From Zoogloea sp. 1C4 (GTDB lineage: Bacteria; Pseudomonadota; Gammaproteobacteria; Burkholderiales; Rhodocyclaceae), in the NCBI RefSeq assembly GCF_009469605.1, contig NZ_SSXU01000012.1:1-64000 (forward strand): a stretch of DNA of 64,000 nt, read 5' to 3'. Within the stretch, counting starts at the first letter, position 1, and every line of letters begins with the position of its first letter. Under the pieces are notes generated by a model. That model worked only from the letters and a program-made list of their open reading frames with translations. It was not told the origin of the DNA and did no database searches. The translations under genes and the position numbers were made by a program. Shown here in pieces: positions 63,557 through 64,000 of the stretch.

Positions 63557-64000
63557 TCAGTTTAGCGGCTTGCGCCACAGGGCGAGGCGGATCGGCGCGG
63601 CGGGCGCAAAACGCAGCCGGCCGGCCACCGTCTCGCCGCGGGCGAGGCTCAGCTCCTGCCAGGCCTCGGCGGGCACCTGGGCGGCAAAGGCGAGCAGGTC
63701 GGCGCGGGCGTGGTCGTCCTCGGCGGTGGCCACCAGCCGGCCGCCCGGGGCAAGGCGCGTCCAGGCAGCGGCGAGCCAGTCCGACAGACCGACGCCACCC
63801 CGCACGAACACCGCCTCGGGCATCGGCCACTCGCGGCTGCGCAGCGGCGAGGCGGACGGGATCGCGGCGAGGTTTTCACCCACCCCGGCGCGGGCCATCG
63901 CCACGCCCAGCAGGCTCGGCTCGACACCGACCGCACGCACGCGGGCCGTCGGCACCGCCCGGGCCCATTCGAGGGCCAGGCTGGCTTCGCCGTCGGAGAT
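63557..64000 (-). CDS. Precorrin-6B methylase, CbiT/CobL C-terminal type (partial)
   Basis: The minus frame is open to the right edge. Visible parts are SDGEASLALEWARAVPTARVRAVGVEPSLLGVAM, FVRGGVGLSDWLAAAWTRLAPGGRLVATA and a C-terminal WQELSLARGETV. This is the Rossmann SAM-methyltransferase pattern of CbiT, which methylates and decarboxylates precorrin-6B. The glycine-rich loop start lies beyond the edge, so I cannot say whether this is a separate CbiT or the end of a CobL fusion. It is 27 bases from cobA in the same operon. Confidence 0.75.
   Translation of the reverse strand: MSDGEASLALEWARAVPTARVRAVGVEPSLLGVAMARAGVGENLAAIPSASPLRSREWPMPEAVFVRGGVGLSDWLAAAWTRLAPGGRLVATAEDDHARADLLAFAAQVPAEAWQELSLARGETVAGRLRFAPAAPIRLALWRKPLN

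Overview
The window is 64 kb of GC-rich, gene-dense chromosomal DNA. Gene content (class II fumarase and aconitase A, DUF1840, YqjD/YqjE/YqjK-like triplet, PHA synthase, cobalamin genes, DUF3309/DUF1328/CsbD stress proteins, a cyclic beta-glucan synthase) and base composition suggest a betaproteobacterium, perhaps Rhodocyclales. This is an inference from family memory, not a search. I saw no rRNA, tRNA, CRISPR array or complete insertion sequence.

Left part (1-26 kb) is mostly core functions. It holds a CHRD-domain gene that seems broken at the left edge, a Fur-boxed DUF2325 operon, an MFS transporter, and a CheY-CheC-diguanylate cyclase operon behind a textbook sigma-28 promoter. A minus-strand envelope-sensing set follows (FecR/LysM protein, CHASE2 histidine kinase, AsmA-like protein, nitronate monooxygenase). 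Then come mscL, an OmpR-type regulator, an MBL hydrolase, pyrE/xth, a yqjDEK-like operon with a purine phosphoribosyltransferase, a MarR/aminotransferase pair sharing two operators, and divergent fumC/acnA.

Middle and right part (26-60 kb) is a stress/envelope/storage region. It contains three Crp/Fnr-family regulators (one fused to a PAS domain), an Anbu proteasome-like operon, DUF1840, DUF883, CsbD, a zinc-ribbon protein, two DUF4398/OmpA-type lipoproteins, DUF3422 plus a 2,926-aa cyclic beta-1,2-glucan synthase, and an ABC transporter with a one-base frameshift. It continues with cbpA/cbpM, a Ysc84-like protein, two tiny membrane proteins, a CX10C-repeat protein, a KaiC-like ATPase with a diguanylate cyclase, a CheB-CheR fusion with a hybrid kinase, phaC and a VIT-family transporter.

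The main discovery is that fifteen transcription starts in this region (26.3-59.9 kb) carry the same dyad, GTNCG-N4-CGNAC. In fourteen of them a -10 hexamer of the form (T/C/G)ANNNT begins after a gap of exactly 22 bases; in the fifteenth the gap is 21. This puts the dyad at about -41.5, the class II activator position of Crp/Fnr proteins, and no good -35 is needed. The genes would form one locally clustered general-stress regulon, plausibly run by one or more of the three Crp-like proteins, whose own genes also carry the site.

The right end (60.8-64 kb) has a fatty-acid-hydroxylase-like membrane protein and the start of a cobalamin cluster (cobB, cobA, cbiT-like, running off the edge), without the dyad.
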